Shown one piece after another: positions 9,559 to 17,045 of a stretch of DNA of 21,319 bases. The DNA comes from Candidatus Rhodoferax mariagerensis. Its GTDB lineage: Bacteria > Pseudomonadota > Gammaproteobacteria > Burkholderiales > Burkholderiaceae_C. The position numbers were made by a program, and so were the translations under genes. How positions within the stretch are numbered: the first letter of the stretch is position 1; each line of letters starts with the position of its first letter. The DNA lies in NCBI GenBank assembly GCA_016719055.1, contig JADKAW010000036.1:1-21319 (forward strand), read 5' to 3'. The notes beneath the pieces were generated by a model that was not told where the DNA came from, did no database searches, and saw only the letters and a program-made list of their open reading frames with translations.

Positions 9559-10219
9559 CAATCGTGCGCAGCTGACGCAGACAAGCTTGAATCAGCTGAG
9601 CTTTGCCGAATTGCCCGCTGGACTGCCATCCGACCTGCTGATACGCCGCCCCGACATCCGCCAGGCCGAACAACTGCTGATAGCCAGCAACGCCAACATT
9701 GGCGCAGCCCGTGCGGCCTTCTTTCCGCGCATCAGCCTGACATCCGGTGTCGGGTCTGCCAGCAGCGCGCTGGACAAGCTGTTCAAGGACGGCTCGTGGG
9801 GCTGGACGCTGGCACCGCAGCTGGTGCTGCCTATTTTTGATGCCGGGCGCAACCAGGCCAACCTGGACGCGTCCAAAGTGGGCCGCGACATTGCTGTGGC
9901 GCAGTATGAAAAAACCATCCAGAACGCCTTTCGCGAAGTGGCCGATGCCTTGGCCAGCCGCAGCACTTTGGGGTATCAATGGCAGGCCAGCCAGGCCCTG
10001 CTGACGGCTGAAAGCGCTCGCAGCCGCCTGACACAACTGCGCCTGGACAACGGTGCCGCCAGCCAACTGGAGTGGCTCGACGCCCGGCGCAGCCTGTTTT
10101 CTGCGCAACAAGCCGCCGTGCAAACCCGCCTCGCCATGTTGCAAAACCAGATTGCAATGTTCAAGACGCTGGGCGGTGGCAGCGTTGCGCCAGCCATCGA
10201 GTCTGCGGCTGCCAGGTAG
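9329..10219 (+). CDS. Chimeric ORF: NasT fragment fused to C-terminal half of an OprM/NodT lipoprotein
   Basis: An open frame of 296 residues starts at a GTG (9329). Residues 1-76 are the NasT-like pseudo-receiver piece. Residues 78-296 are the C-terminal half of an RND outer-membrane factor: LLIRRPDIRQAEQLLIASN, FFPRISLTSGVGSASSALD, LAPQLVLPIFDAGRNQANLD, and the coiled helices to IAMFKTLGGG. There is no signal peptide, no lipobox and no N-terminal beta-barrel half, so a working channel is not possible. The frame across the whole repeated block is open here, unlike in the copy at 2335-2974. Whether it is expressed is unknown; no clear ribosome binding site precedes the GTG. A gene caller may name it an efflux transporter outer-membrane subunit, which would be misleading. 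Confidence 0.75.
   Translation: MHQAKRLRSLPIGLLENGFNLIASLPADVFLTERTSQLQPDMIVVDAESDAQDAREHAVMATRDERRPIVMSTNDDDNRAQLTQTSLNQLSFAELPAGLPSDLLIRRPDIRQAEQLLIASNANIGAARAAFFPRISLTSGVGSASSALDKLFKDGSWGWTLAPQLVLPIFDAGRNQANLDASKVGRDIAVAQYEKTIQNAFREVADALASRSTLGYQWQASQALLTAESARSRLTQLRLDNGAASQLEWLDARRSLFSAQQAAVQTRLAMLQNQIAMFKTLGGGSVAPAIESAAAR
9559..10195 (+). repeat. Direct repeat copy 2 (3' half of efflux lipoprotein gene)
   Basis: This block matches 2335-2974 in the same orientation, with scattered base substitutions but no frame-breaking indel. The repeat units start about 7.2 kb apart and bracket the solute-binding, kinase, HD-GYP and nasT pieces. Homologous recombination between the copies could delete that whole segment. 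Confidence 0.95.
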
Positions 10220-10260
10220 GCTGCATTGACGCCGACTGCGGATGCGACATGATTCTGCCA

Positions 10261-10281
10261 ACGCTATCATGTCGATAGCGT
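10261..10281 (+). terminator. Stem-loop after the chimeric efflux ORF, weak terminator candidate
   Basis: ACGCTATC and GATAGCGT form a perfect eight-base-pair stem around a five-base loop, 41 bases after the stop at 10219. The tract that follows (TCTTTC...TGTTT) is only partly T-rich, so intrinsic termination is possible but not strong. Confidence 0.35.
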
Positions 10282-10728
10282 CTTTCGGCCTGTTTAATAG
10301 GGCTAGAGGTCAATCAGGTCCATAGATAGCCGTAAACTCAGAGACCATCAAGCACCCTCAATCGTCGCGCACAACGCCGGGTTGGCATAGCTGTTGCGGT
10401 TCGGCTATGTCAGGTCTTGACCCTTATCGCGGTAGAACCGGATTGCGATCTGCTTGCTTCAAACCTGCCAGTGGCCTCGCACGAATGACCGACAGCTCAC
10501 TGGTGCCAATTTCGTTCAGATCTATGTCGGGGCCTGGCGAGCAGTGTGTGCCCCCCCTGCTGCAGCTTTCTCGAAGTCCGGGTTTATGTTTTTGAAGGCC
10601 GGTCAGCGCTTGCACCTGGATTTCGCCAAAGCGGCAGACCGGCTATTTGGCACTTGGTGAATTCGAAGTGAAAAACCCACAATATGGAACAAAAGCTTGT
10701 CCGAAACCCGTGTGTCACGTCAAACTCA
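10282..10728. other. Stretch without a recognisable gene
   Basis: Short open frames exist in several frames (for example around 10407-10660), but none shows a known motif, a good ribosome binding site or continuity. A short LDFAKAADRLFGTW-like piece near 10615-10660 might be the tail of a lost gene. The stretch lies between the plus-strand repeat and the 3' end of the minus-strand dehydrogenase gene. Confidence 0.4.
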
Positions 10729-11880
10729 TCAAAGCGAACGCGCGATGATTTCTTTCATGATCTCGCTGGTGCCGCCATAAATGCGTTGTACCCGGGTGTC
10801 GACATACATCTGTGCAATCGGGTATTCCAGCATGTAGCCATACCCACCAAACAGTTGCAGGCATTCATCAATGACTCGACCCTCGGTTTCACTGAGCCAG
10901 AGTTTGGCAATGGAGGCCGTGGTGGCATCCATGCTGCCCTGCACCATGCGGGCAATGCAGTCATCCACAAAAGCGCGCGCCACCACTGCCTGGGTTTTGA
11001 CCTCGGCAAGTTTGAAACGGGTGTTCTGCATCTCGATCAGTGGCTTGCCAAACGCCCGGCGCTGGCGGGTGTAGTCCACCGCCAGGCGCAGGGCGCGTTC
11101 AATGGCCCCCATGGCCGAAATGGCCAGCATGGTGCGCTCATAGGGCAACTCGCTCATCAGGTGGGCAAAACCCAAGCCCTCGACACCGCCCAACAGTGCT
11201 TTGGCCTCAACGCGCACATTGTCAAAAAACAGTTCACAGGTGTCTTGACCCTTTTGGCCAATTTTTTCCAGAATGCGCCCCACCCGGTAACCTGGCTGCG
11301 CCCGAGTTTCCACCAAGAAAAGCGAGCATCCCTTGGCCCCCGCCGCAGGGTCGGTCTTGGCGACCACCACCACCAGGTCGGCGAGGTAGCCGTTGGAGAT
11401 AAAGATTTTGGAGCCGTTGATCAGGTAGCCGTCGCCTTCACGCTCAGCCCGGGTGCGCACACTTTGCAGGTCTGAGCCCGCGCCAGGCTCGGTCATGGCG
11501 ATGGCGGCCACCATGTCACCACTGGCCAACAGAGGCAAATAACGGGCGCGTTGGGCCTCGGTGCCTTGATTGAGCAGGTAATGCGCCACGATGGCATGCA
11601 CATGCACACCAAAAGCGCGGTCACCGACAAAAGCCAGTTCCTCAAACAGAATCGCCATGTGGGCATAGTTGCCACCCGCTCCGCCATATTCTTCAGGGAT
11701 GTCAGCCAACAAAAAGCCCAGTGCACCCGCTTTGCGCCACAGCTCACGATCCACATGCTGTTGCTCGCGCCAGCGCGCCTGGTGCGGATCAACTTCAGCG
11801 GCGACAAAGCGGCGCACCATGTCGCGATAGAGTTCCAGGTCAGGGTCCATCCAGCGTGATGTTGGTTTGTGTGTGGGCAT
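10729..11880 (-). CDS. Acyl-CoA dehydrogenase, long-chain/isovaleryl-type active site
   Basis: This 383-residue FAD flavoenzyme catalyses alpha,beta-dehydrogenation of an acyl-CoA. The N-terminal helical domain contains LGFLLADIPEEYGGAGG. The middle beta domain contains the signature AIAMTEPGAGSDLQSV (127-141) and GYLINGSKIFISNG. The C-terminal helical domain contains YTRQRRAFGKPL and LQLFGGYGYM. At the position of the medium-chain enzyme's catalytic Glu near the C-terminus there is Gly (YGGTSEIM, 368-375), while Glu248 in ELPYERTML matches the catalytic base of long-chain and isovaleryl-CoA dehydrogenases, so the active site is of that class. The ATG at 11880 has a GGAGAACGCC ribosome binding site. 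It begins 13 bases after the thiolase stop, so the two form an operon for beta-oxidation-like breakdown of a fatty, branched or steroid side-chain acyl-CoA. The exact substrate is not visible. The frame is intact. Confidence 0.95.
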   Translation of the reverse strand: MPTHKPTSRWMDPDLELYRDMVRRFVAAEVDPHQARWREQQHVDRELWRKAGALGFLLADIPEEYGGAGGNYAHMAILFEELAFVGDRAFGVHVHAIVAHYLLNQGTEAQRARYLPLLASGDMVAAIAMTEPGAGSDLQSVRTRAEREGDGYLINGSKIFISNGYLADLVVVVAKTDPAAGAKGCSLFLVETRAQPGYRVGRILEKIGQKGQDTCELFFDNVRVEAKALLGGVEGLGFAHLMSELPYERTMLAISAMGAIERALRLAVDYTRQRRAFGKPLIEMQNTRFKLAEVKTQAVVARAFVDDCIARMVQGSMDATTASIAKLWLSETEGRVIDECLQLFGGYGYMLEYPIAQMYVDTRVQRIYGGTSEIMKEIIARSL

Positions 11881-11893
11881 GGCGTTCTCCCGA

Positions 11894-13075
11894 TCAGGCG
11901 GATTGGTAAAGTGTTACCACGCAGGCACCTCCCAAACCCAGGTTGTGCTGCAAGGCGGTGCGGGCGCCCGCCACCTGGCGTTGCTCGGCATTGCCACGCA
12001 GTTGCTGCGTCAACTCATAACATTGCGCCAGGCCGGTGGCCCCCAGCGGGTGGCCTTTTGACAACAAGCCACCTGACGGGTTGGTCACCACCTGGCCGCC
12101 ATAGCTGTTGTCACCATCGGCGATGAACTTGGCAGCACCACCCTCAGGGCACAAACCCAGACCTTCGTAGGTGATGAGTTCGTTCTGTGCAAAACAGTCA
12201 TGCAGTTCCACCACGTCCAGGTCTTGGGGGCCAATGCCCGCTTGTTCATACACCTGATTCGCGGCATCACGGGTCAAGTCGTACCCGACCAGGCGCAACA
12301 TGTCTGCGGACTCAAAGGTGCTGGCGCGGTCGGTAGTCATGGCCTGCGCTGCAATGAACACATCGGTGCGCAAGTCATGGCGCTTGGCAAACCCTTCTGA
12401 CACCAACACGGCGGCGGCCGAACCACAAGTGGGTGGGCAGGCCATCAACCGGGTCATGACACCGGGCCACAAGACGGGGGAGTCCATCACCTCTTGCTCG
12501 GTAACCACCTTGCGAAATAGCGCCAACGGGTTGTTGGCCGCATGTCGACTGGCCTTGGCGCGGATTTTGGCGAAACTGTCCAGGCCCGTGCCGTAACGCT
12601 GCATGTGAGCCAGCCCTGCGCCGCCAAAGTAGCGCAGCGCAAGGGGCACATCAGGCATGCCCACCAATGCATCGGTGACCGTATCAAATGCATCAAACGG
12701 GCTCGGCCGGTCTTTGAACACGCTGCCCAGAGCGCCGGGCACCATTTGTTCAAAGCCAAGAGCGAGCACACATTCGGCACCGGCGGCTATGGCCTGGCGC
12801 GCCAGATACAACGCGGTGGACCCTGTAGAGCAGTTGTTGTTGACATTGACCACCGGTATGCCGCTCATGCCCACCAGGTAGAGTGCTTTTTGCCCGCAGG
12901 TGGAGTCACCGTAGACATACCCGGCAAACGCTTGCTGAACCAGACCATAGGCCAGCCCCGCATCGGCCAGTGCGCGGCGGGTTGCCTCGGCACCCATCTT
13001 GTCATAGGTGTCGCTTGAACCGGGTTTGACGAAGGGGATCATGCCAACGCCAGCAACAAATGCTTTTTGAGTCAT
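11894..13075 (-). CDS. SCP2-type thiolase / lipid-transfer protein
   Basis: This is a 393-residue thiolase-superfamily protein of the SCPx/SCP2-thiolase branch, normally cleaving 3-ketoacyl-CoA with CoA. The nucleophilic Cys82 lies in NNNCSTGST. The branch-specific VELHDCFAQNE holds His292, and GHPLGATG holds His342. The second cysteine is Cys385 in GLGGACVV. The start MTQKAFVAGVGMIPF is typical for these proteins, and the frame is clean to TGA. It is the first gene of a two-gene operon with the acyl-CoA dehydrogenase. Some bacterial members act as retro-aldolases on steroid side chains together with DUF35 partners; no DUF35 partner is seen here, so plain thiolysis is the default guess. Base use fits the GC-rich host. 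Confidence 0.93.
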   Translation of the reverse strand: MTQKAFVAGVGMIPFVKPGSSDTYDKMGAEATRRALADAGLAYGLVQQAFAGYVYGDSTCGQKALYLVGMSGIPVVNVNNNCSTGSTALYLARQAIAAGAECVLALGFEQMVPGALGSVFKDRPSPFDAFDTVTDALVGMPDVPLALRYFGGAGLAHMQRYGTGLDSFAKIRAKASRHAANNPLALFRKVVTEQEVMDSPVLWPGVMTRLMACPPTCGSAAAVLVSEGFAKRHDLRTDVFIAAQAMTTDRASTFESADMLRLVGYDLTRDAANQVYEQAGIGPQDLDVVELHDCFAQNELITYEGLGLCPEGGAAKFIADGDNSYGGQVVTNPSGGLLSKGHPLGATGLAQCYELTQQLRGNAEQRQVAGARTALQHNLGLGGACVVTLYQSA

Positions 13076-13797
13076 TTCTATTCTCAGGCCGTAGTGAAGA
13101 CAACAGATTGTTGATCAAAAACCACTTGTGCGATGGCCCGACCTGTTGCCAAAGTGATCACAATGGCTACCAAATTCGCGATCAGGAACGAGCGGTGGCC
13201 TATTACTTCGAAGGGGATTCTGCGCAGAATCAAGCCTTGGTGGTAAACCTACTCAATGTGGAACGGGAATTCGCCGACGCTTGATGATGACGACCGGGGG
13301 AGGTGCGGTTCGAGAAGGCATAGACTGAGGTACGAATCGTCCATCTGCCGCTTTTGCTAGCGCTGTCGCAGCGGCCAGGTGCTTTTGGTCTGAATGGCTC
13401 AATGCCGTGACATGGTCGCCGACCACCAAGACAAGTTCATCCCCCAACCTAGCAAGCGCGCCGCCCTGCAGTCCGTGGCGGGCGCTGCCCAGCAACTCAA
13501 GTGGGTCGGTTACCGACCGCTCATAAGTGTATTTGGCCCATTCGAGCGGTCCCATGCGGACGGACCAGTGAGACTTTGATTTCAGTTTGGAGTTCAACAG
13601 CGATTTATTTAGTGACATTGATGCCATTAATATTAAGTCATGGTGTGGGTTGGATGCAAGAACGAGTCTGGTGCAAGCCCAAAATAGCCACGGCTTGTCG
13701 TTTTGTCCGTGCGCCTGCACACACAGTTACACAATTTGAGAAGTATGACATCTTGAAGGATGGAGAAGTGGTCCCGTTTGTTTGTACTTTGAACGGG
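13076..13797. other. Unresolved intergenic scraps between thiolase operon and group II intron
   Basis: The longest open frame here runs on the minus strand from 13720 to 13253. It contains HWSVRMGPLEWAKYTYERS and LGDELVLVVGDHVTALS and ends in basic KRRRIPVPH, but I recognise no family and see no good ribosome binding site. A plus-strand frame ending KYDILKDGEVVPFVCTLNG runs up to the intron's 5' boundary at 13798 and could be the interrupted host gene, also unrecognised. No terminator or promoter stands out. Confidence 0.35.
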
Positions 13798-14113
13798 GTG
13801 CGATTCAAACTGAGTGCGCCGGTAAAAACCGGCAAGGAGTAGACGGGTGAAAGTCCCAAACAATAAAGAAGTAGCGATTCATATTGTCCCCGAGTCATGC
13901 ATGGGGTATCGCGAGGTACGACGTGAAGCGTTGACAGGGGTACACATAGGCCAGCCATTGAGCCGCGATAGGAATCTAATCCCGGGTGCTGATGCTGTTC
14001 AGTTAGCAGAAAGCAACACGACCAAGTGCGCTATTGCAAGTGCTTGGGCGACCCGGCGTGGTCAGAGACCCTGGCATGTGTGCACGCTCCTTGCACGGGA
14101 ACCGGGAGATCGC
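13798..14113 (+). mobile_element. 5' fragment of a bacterial group II intron
   Basis: The block starts at GTGCGATTCAAACTGAG, which fits the GUGYG 5' boundary of group II introns followed by the GAACUGAG-type start of domain I. It continues with GGGTGAAAGTCCCAAAC, GAGTCATGCATGGG, GAAGCGTTGACAGGGGTACA, CCAGCCATTGAGCCGCGA, GACCCTGGCATGTG and CTCCTTGCACGGGAACCGGG. I recall these as a conserved run in proteobacterial group II introns. The likeness stops near 14113. No reverse transcriptase/maturase frame and no domain V hairpin follow, so the intron is truncated and cannot splice or move by itself. The exact right end is uncertain by a few bases. Confidence 0.75.
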
Positions 14114-14400
14114 CAAGCTTTAGCCAGAGCACCAATCTTGTCATAGAAGGTCCACTTTTTGGTATCAGAGTCATACTACGAATGCGCGAATTTGCCAGCT
14201 GATTCAAAGGACAGACTCCCTCTTGTCCGGTCAATGCAATTGGTCCGTTTCGAATCACACGTCGCCTCAGCCCTGTCGCAACGCGGTACCGGAATCCCAG
14301 CTGGGCAAACTACTTGCTCGGTCATGTGCGAATTTAAGTTCTGTCTAAACTCTCAATATTCGCGTAAGACTGAGAGCACTCAGATAGCTTTTTTCGCCCG
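14114..14400. other. Unassigned stretch between group II intron fragment and DUF2939 gene
   Basis: No open frame here shows a family I recognise. A short minus-strand piece at about 14165-14107 reads DTKKWTFYDKIGALAKAW before being cut by the intron fragment. It may be the head of a lost protein but is too short to place. Confidence 0.3.
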
Positions 14401-15221
14401 TTACCTGGTGGATGGCAAACGGATTTCTGTCAATTTCCAATTAAAGAATCCGCTTCGCTCAAACACAAGGCCCACCTTTTTCTCGTTGGTTTCAGCCTCA
14501 TCCTTGGAATAAGCGATAAGCTTGTCAAACCCCTTGCGTTCATATGTCCAACGCGGCTTCCCTTCCTTGGCATTGCTTGGCTGCGATGAATCACCGGCAT
14601 CACCAGACGACTGTTGAGCTTTTGGTCCAAATTGACCGTTTTGCATGCCCTTCATAACCATCTCAGGTCGCACCATTGCATCAACAAATTTGTCGACCAC
14701 GGCGAGGCCCAACATACTTCCAAGTGCTGCGAATGGATTGCCTGAATCGGTAGTGTTGCCCATTTTTTCTGCAAGAATTGCGGAAAACTGACCTTTCAGG
14801 CTTTCACGCAATTTGGGGTAATCCACGTGGTCATTGAATCCATCGGCATCTTGAGCTTTGGCAGCAGCTTGCATTTGCCGGATGGATAGATAGGGCGACC
14901 AGTACCAATATCCGGCGATGATGAATCACCCTCGACTCAAGTCGAGGGTTTCGGATTACGGCTCAAGCCGCTAATAGTCGACCTTACGGTCAACCACCTT
15001 GGTGCCTGACAGTAACGTCTGCACTTCGCGCCACCTCGGCACGCAGTCCTGCCTGTCCAAATTCACCCGCAACAGACCTCTCCCGAACTCCACCCTCACG
15101 GCCTTCCCAATTGGAGCCTTCCCTTCGCCTAAAGGCGGGGGTTTACATGGTTCCCCATGGGGACTCTAAAAAACACCACAAGGATTGCGATGAGAGTTGC
15201 TTTGTTTAGCTTGATGTTCAT
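14401..15221 (-). pseudogene. DUF2939 family membrane-anchored protein, split by an insertion
   Basis: The downstream part (minus strand, 14925 to 14401) reads FIIAGYWYWSPYLSIRQMQ, then AAAKAQDADGFNDHVDYPKLR, GQFSAILAEKMGN and SGFFNWKLTEIRLP, a typical DUF2939 protein of unknown function. The first part lies on the other side of a 243-bp insertion: from ATG at 15221, MNIKLNKATLIAILVVFF. Removing 14926-15168 joins VVFF to IIAGYWYWSP in frame and restores a single N-terminal transmembrane helix (about residues 8-22) followed by the periplasmic domain, about 193 residues in all. As it stands the gene has a stop at the junction and makes only a stub of about 30 residues. The lone ATG at 14874 would give a helix-less domain without an anchor and has no clear ribosome binding site. 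Confidence 0.85.
14926..15168 (-). mobile_element. Hairpin-bounded insertion, IS200/IS605-like non-autonomous relic
   Basis: An element of about 243 bases sits inside the DUF2939 gene. Near one end are two stem-loops with the same loop: a nine-base-pair stem CCCTCGACT/AGTCGAGGG (14929-14948) and a five-base-pair stem CGGCT/AGCCG (14959-14970). Near the other end are CGCC-TAAA-GGCG extended by G-C and G-U pairs (15121-15141) and the palindrome CCCCATGGGG (15153-15162). Subterminal palindromes without terminal inverted repeats and no visible target duplication fit the single-stranded IS200/IS605 family. The host site is a T run. No transposase remains; a minus-strand frame ending LLSGTKVVDRKVDY fills the middle but I cannot name it. 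Family assignment is inference. Confidence 0.6.
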
Positions 15222-15392
15222 GCTTGTAAGCACATAGATTAACTGGGTAACCCATTTGAAAAAATCCTCAAATGGCACGCGGCGGAGTCAAGCCCCATCT
15301 GAATCACCAATCGCTGCGCCGCCCGAAAGGCGTCAATAAATAACCTTGAATTTGAGCGCCTTGCTGTTCCAAGTGGACGACTGTTCAGGAAC

Positions 15393-16022
15393 TCACACAT
15401 AAACCCTGCATCCACCCCACAAAAAGTCATGCGCCATTACCACCGCCACCAACCTTGTTGCCAATTTCGCCCCGCCCTGCTCTGATGGCTCAATTGGCGA
15501 TATTTCTGAATAGTCATCAGCCTCTGTGCAGACCATTCGCAAGTCCAGAACCGGCAGCCCATACCGTATGGCCGCCCGAAGAATGACATCGTTAAACAGG
15601 GCAAGTGCCGTTTTGAGTTCAGGTGGTAGCCCCGGAACATGGTCATAAATGGTGAAAACCATCAATGGCTTCTTCAAGGCAATCAGCTGTAAAAGCAGCC
15701 CTCGGGAATTGGCTTCAAATTCCCGCTTGATTTCAGTGAGGGCAATCAACCCTTGTTTGACGGTGGCCGCCGGTGCCTCCAGCTTAGCGATGCAGCCAAG
15801 CGCATCATTGCCGCCAATACTCAATGCGAGATGGGTGGTGTCAGGCGGCAAGCACGTCACTTGCTGCGCCACGTAAATAGTTGTGTCGCCATCATTTGCC
15901 AGCAAAGTGGCCTGCCAATTTCCTGGGAGCTGAGAGTTCACCTGTTGAATGACCGGAAGCCCATTGGCAACATAAGCAGCATTGTCAAAAATGGAGTCGC
16001 CCAAGAGCACAAGGTGTTTCAT
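15393..16022 (-). CDS. SGNH/GDSL-family hydrolase (esterase-like)
   Basis: This is a 209-residue protein starting MKHLVLLGDSIFDN. Block I holds the nucleophile Ser10 (GDSIFDN) and block III is GGND (71-74 region, Asn72). Block V, normally Asp-x-x-His, reads SPIEPSEQGGAKLA (175-188) and lacks the usual His, with Glu178 in its place. Either a neighbouring residue completes the triad or activity is altered. There is no signal peptide, so a cytoplasmic esterase acting on a small ester or acetyl group is likely. It lies 86 bases downstream of the ADP-ribosylglycohydrolase gene on the same strand and may be cotranscribed. The C-terminus (HDFLWGGCRVYV) looks complete. Substrate unknown; a role in deacetylating O-acetyl-ADP-ribose is only a hypothesis from context. 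Confidence 0.88.
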   Translation of the reverse strand: MKHLVLLGDSIFDNAAYVANGLPVIQQVNSQLPGNWQATLLANDGDTTIYVAQQVTCLPPDTTHLALSIGGNDALGCIAKLEAPAATVKQGLIALTEIKREFEANSRGLLLQLIALKKPLMVFTIYDHVPGLPPELKTALALFNDVILRAAIRYGLPVLDLRMVCTEADDYSEISPIEPSEQGGAKLATRLVAVVMAHDFLWGGCRVYV

Positions 16023-16108
16023 GAATTTTTCAGATGGTTAGTACGATGAATGACCCGGGTTCAGGTGTCGCAGATGCCATCACTGAGGGAGGGATTTAAG
16101 GTCAAGAT

Positions 16109-16894
16109 TCATTCCGTTCGAGCGTGGTTCCTGACCGCGTAGAGCTCTGACATCACCTTTCGCATCTCAGCAGGCAGATAGGACCAAGTCTTTTGTGCAA
16201 TCTCATCAGGGATGCCAAACCTTGCCTCAGCCACCGCGCCCGCAATTGCCGCGATGGTGTCACTGTCGCCACCAATGGAAACAGCATTTCGAATGGCATC
16301 CTCGAAGCTGGTAGATTCAAGTGCGCAGACCAACGCCTGCGGAACTGACAGATGCGCGGCCTCTGAATGACGATATGTCGGTCGAATGGCATCGACTGTT
16401 GTTTCAAGGTCGTATCCGAACTTTTGGTTAACCTGCCGGCGAATTTCGATGGCATCGACCTTTTTGAGTGCAAGCCATACGGTCATCGCGGTTGCCTGCG
16501 CGCCTCTCAGGCCCTCTGGGTGGTCGTGCGTGATAACTGTCACTTGATAGGCCAAGTCCAGGGCATCTTCGAGGGACTCAGCAACAAGGCACACCGGACT
16601 CACCCGCATCGCTCCACCGTTGCCCCAGGAGTTGTATGGCTGAGGGTCATCATCGGCGAGCCAGAGGCCGAATCGCTGACCCCAACCACCGTTGTTCCAG
16701 TACCGTCGACCCCAATCCTGCAGCGTTTTCACAGGATGTGTGCCCGTCACCAGCGCTTGGGCAACAGCCACGATGCACACGGTATCGTCTGTGAACTTGG
16801 TCTGAGGCTGAAAAAATGGTTCGAACGCCTTGCTCCTATGGTTCCGTTTTTCGAACACCGAACCAATGATGTCACCCGCAATGCCCCCTAACAT
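16109..16894 (-). CDS. ADP-ribosylglycohydrolase (DraG/ARH family)
   Basis: This 261-residue protein has the DraG/ARH fold signatures: the start LGGIAGDIIGSVFE, the first metal-binding motif FTDDT (34-38), a middle THDHPEGLRGAQA (122-134), and the second metal motif SIGGDSDTIAAI (206-217) with Asp210 and Asp212. Family members hydrolyse the glycosidic bond of ADP-ribosyl-arginine, -serine or -guanine, or free O-acetyl-ADP-ribose, using two magnesium ions. The short length and NSWGNGGAMRVSP segment are typical of phage-type and stand-alone bacterial members. The ATG at 16894 lies inside the 3' end of the sirtuin gene (overlap of 23 bases in another frame), pointing to translational coupling. 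All metal ligands are present, so it is probably active. No ADP-ribosyltransferase is in view; the sirtuin is the only NAD-consuming neighbour. Confidence 0.93.
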   Translation of the reverse strand: MLGGIAGDIIGSVFEKRNHRSKAFEPFFQPQTKFTDDTVCIVAVAQALVTGTHPVKTLQDWGRRYWNNGGWGQRFGLWLADDDPQPYNSWGNGGAMRVSPVCLVAESLEDALDLAYQVTVITHDHPEGLRGAQATAMTVWLALKKVDAIEIRRQVNQKFGYDLETTVDAIRPTYRHSEAAHLSVPQALVCALESTSFEDAIRNAVSIGGDSDTIAAIAGAVAEARFGIPDEIAQKTWSYLPAEMRKVMSELYAVRNHARTE

Positions 16895-17045
16895 GGGTCC
16901 CCCTGCTCTTCATTGCTGCCCGTATGCCCCTCAGTGCCTCAAGTGCGCCCATTGGGATTGCCACATCCAAGGAGCTCGGAACCGCAAATTCCCGTGGGTT
17001 GATGCGCACAATTCGCCCGCCATATTTCTGACTCATGGGCACCCA
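16872..17045 (-). pseudogene. Displaced 3' end of the sirtuin gene
   Basis: One frame over from the end of the sirtuin reading frame, the sequence reads SQKYGGRIVRINPREFAVP and continues MGALEALRGIRAAM to TGA at 16872. IRINPRE-type sequence is the C-terminal NAD-binding strand expected in bacterial sirtuins. A one-base indel near 17035-17045 separates it from IVEMGA, the expected previous strand. Joining them gives a normal sirtuin of about 279 residues whose tail overlaps the ADP-ribosylglycohydrolase start. Confidence 0.7.

Noticed and set aside
10684..11475. Plus-strand open frame of 263 codons
   Set aside because: It lies opposite the intact acyl-CoA dehydrogenase, whose motifs are unmistakable on the minus strand.
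13270..13320. Possible domain V/3' end of the group II intron upstream (GGTGCGGTTCGAG)
   Set aside because: It cannot be folded into the conserved 34-base domain V hairpin and lies on the wrong side of the 5' boundary.
14107..14165. Minus-strand piece DTKKWTFYDKIGALAKAW
   Set aside because: It vaguely recalls the head of group II intron reverse transcriptases, but it is on the opposite strand to the intron fragment and only about 18 residues long.
15239..15430. Small minus-strand frame at the 3' end of the SGNH gene (LFIDAFRAAQRLVIQMGLDS)
   Set aside because: It overlaps the SGNH coding end, has no ribosome binding site, and no family is recognised.
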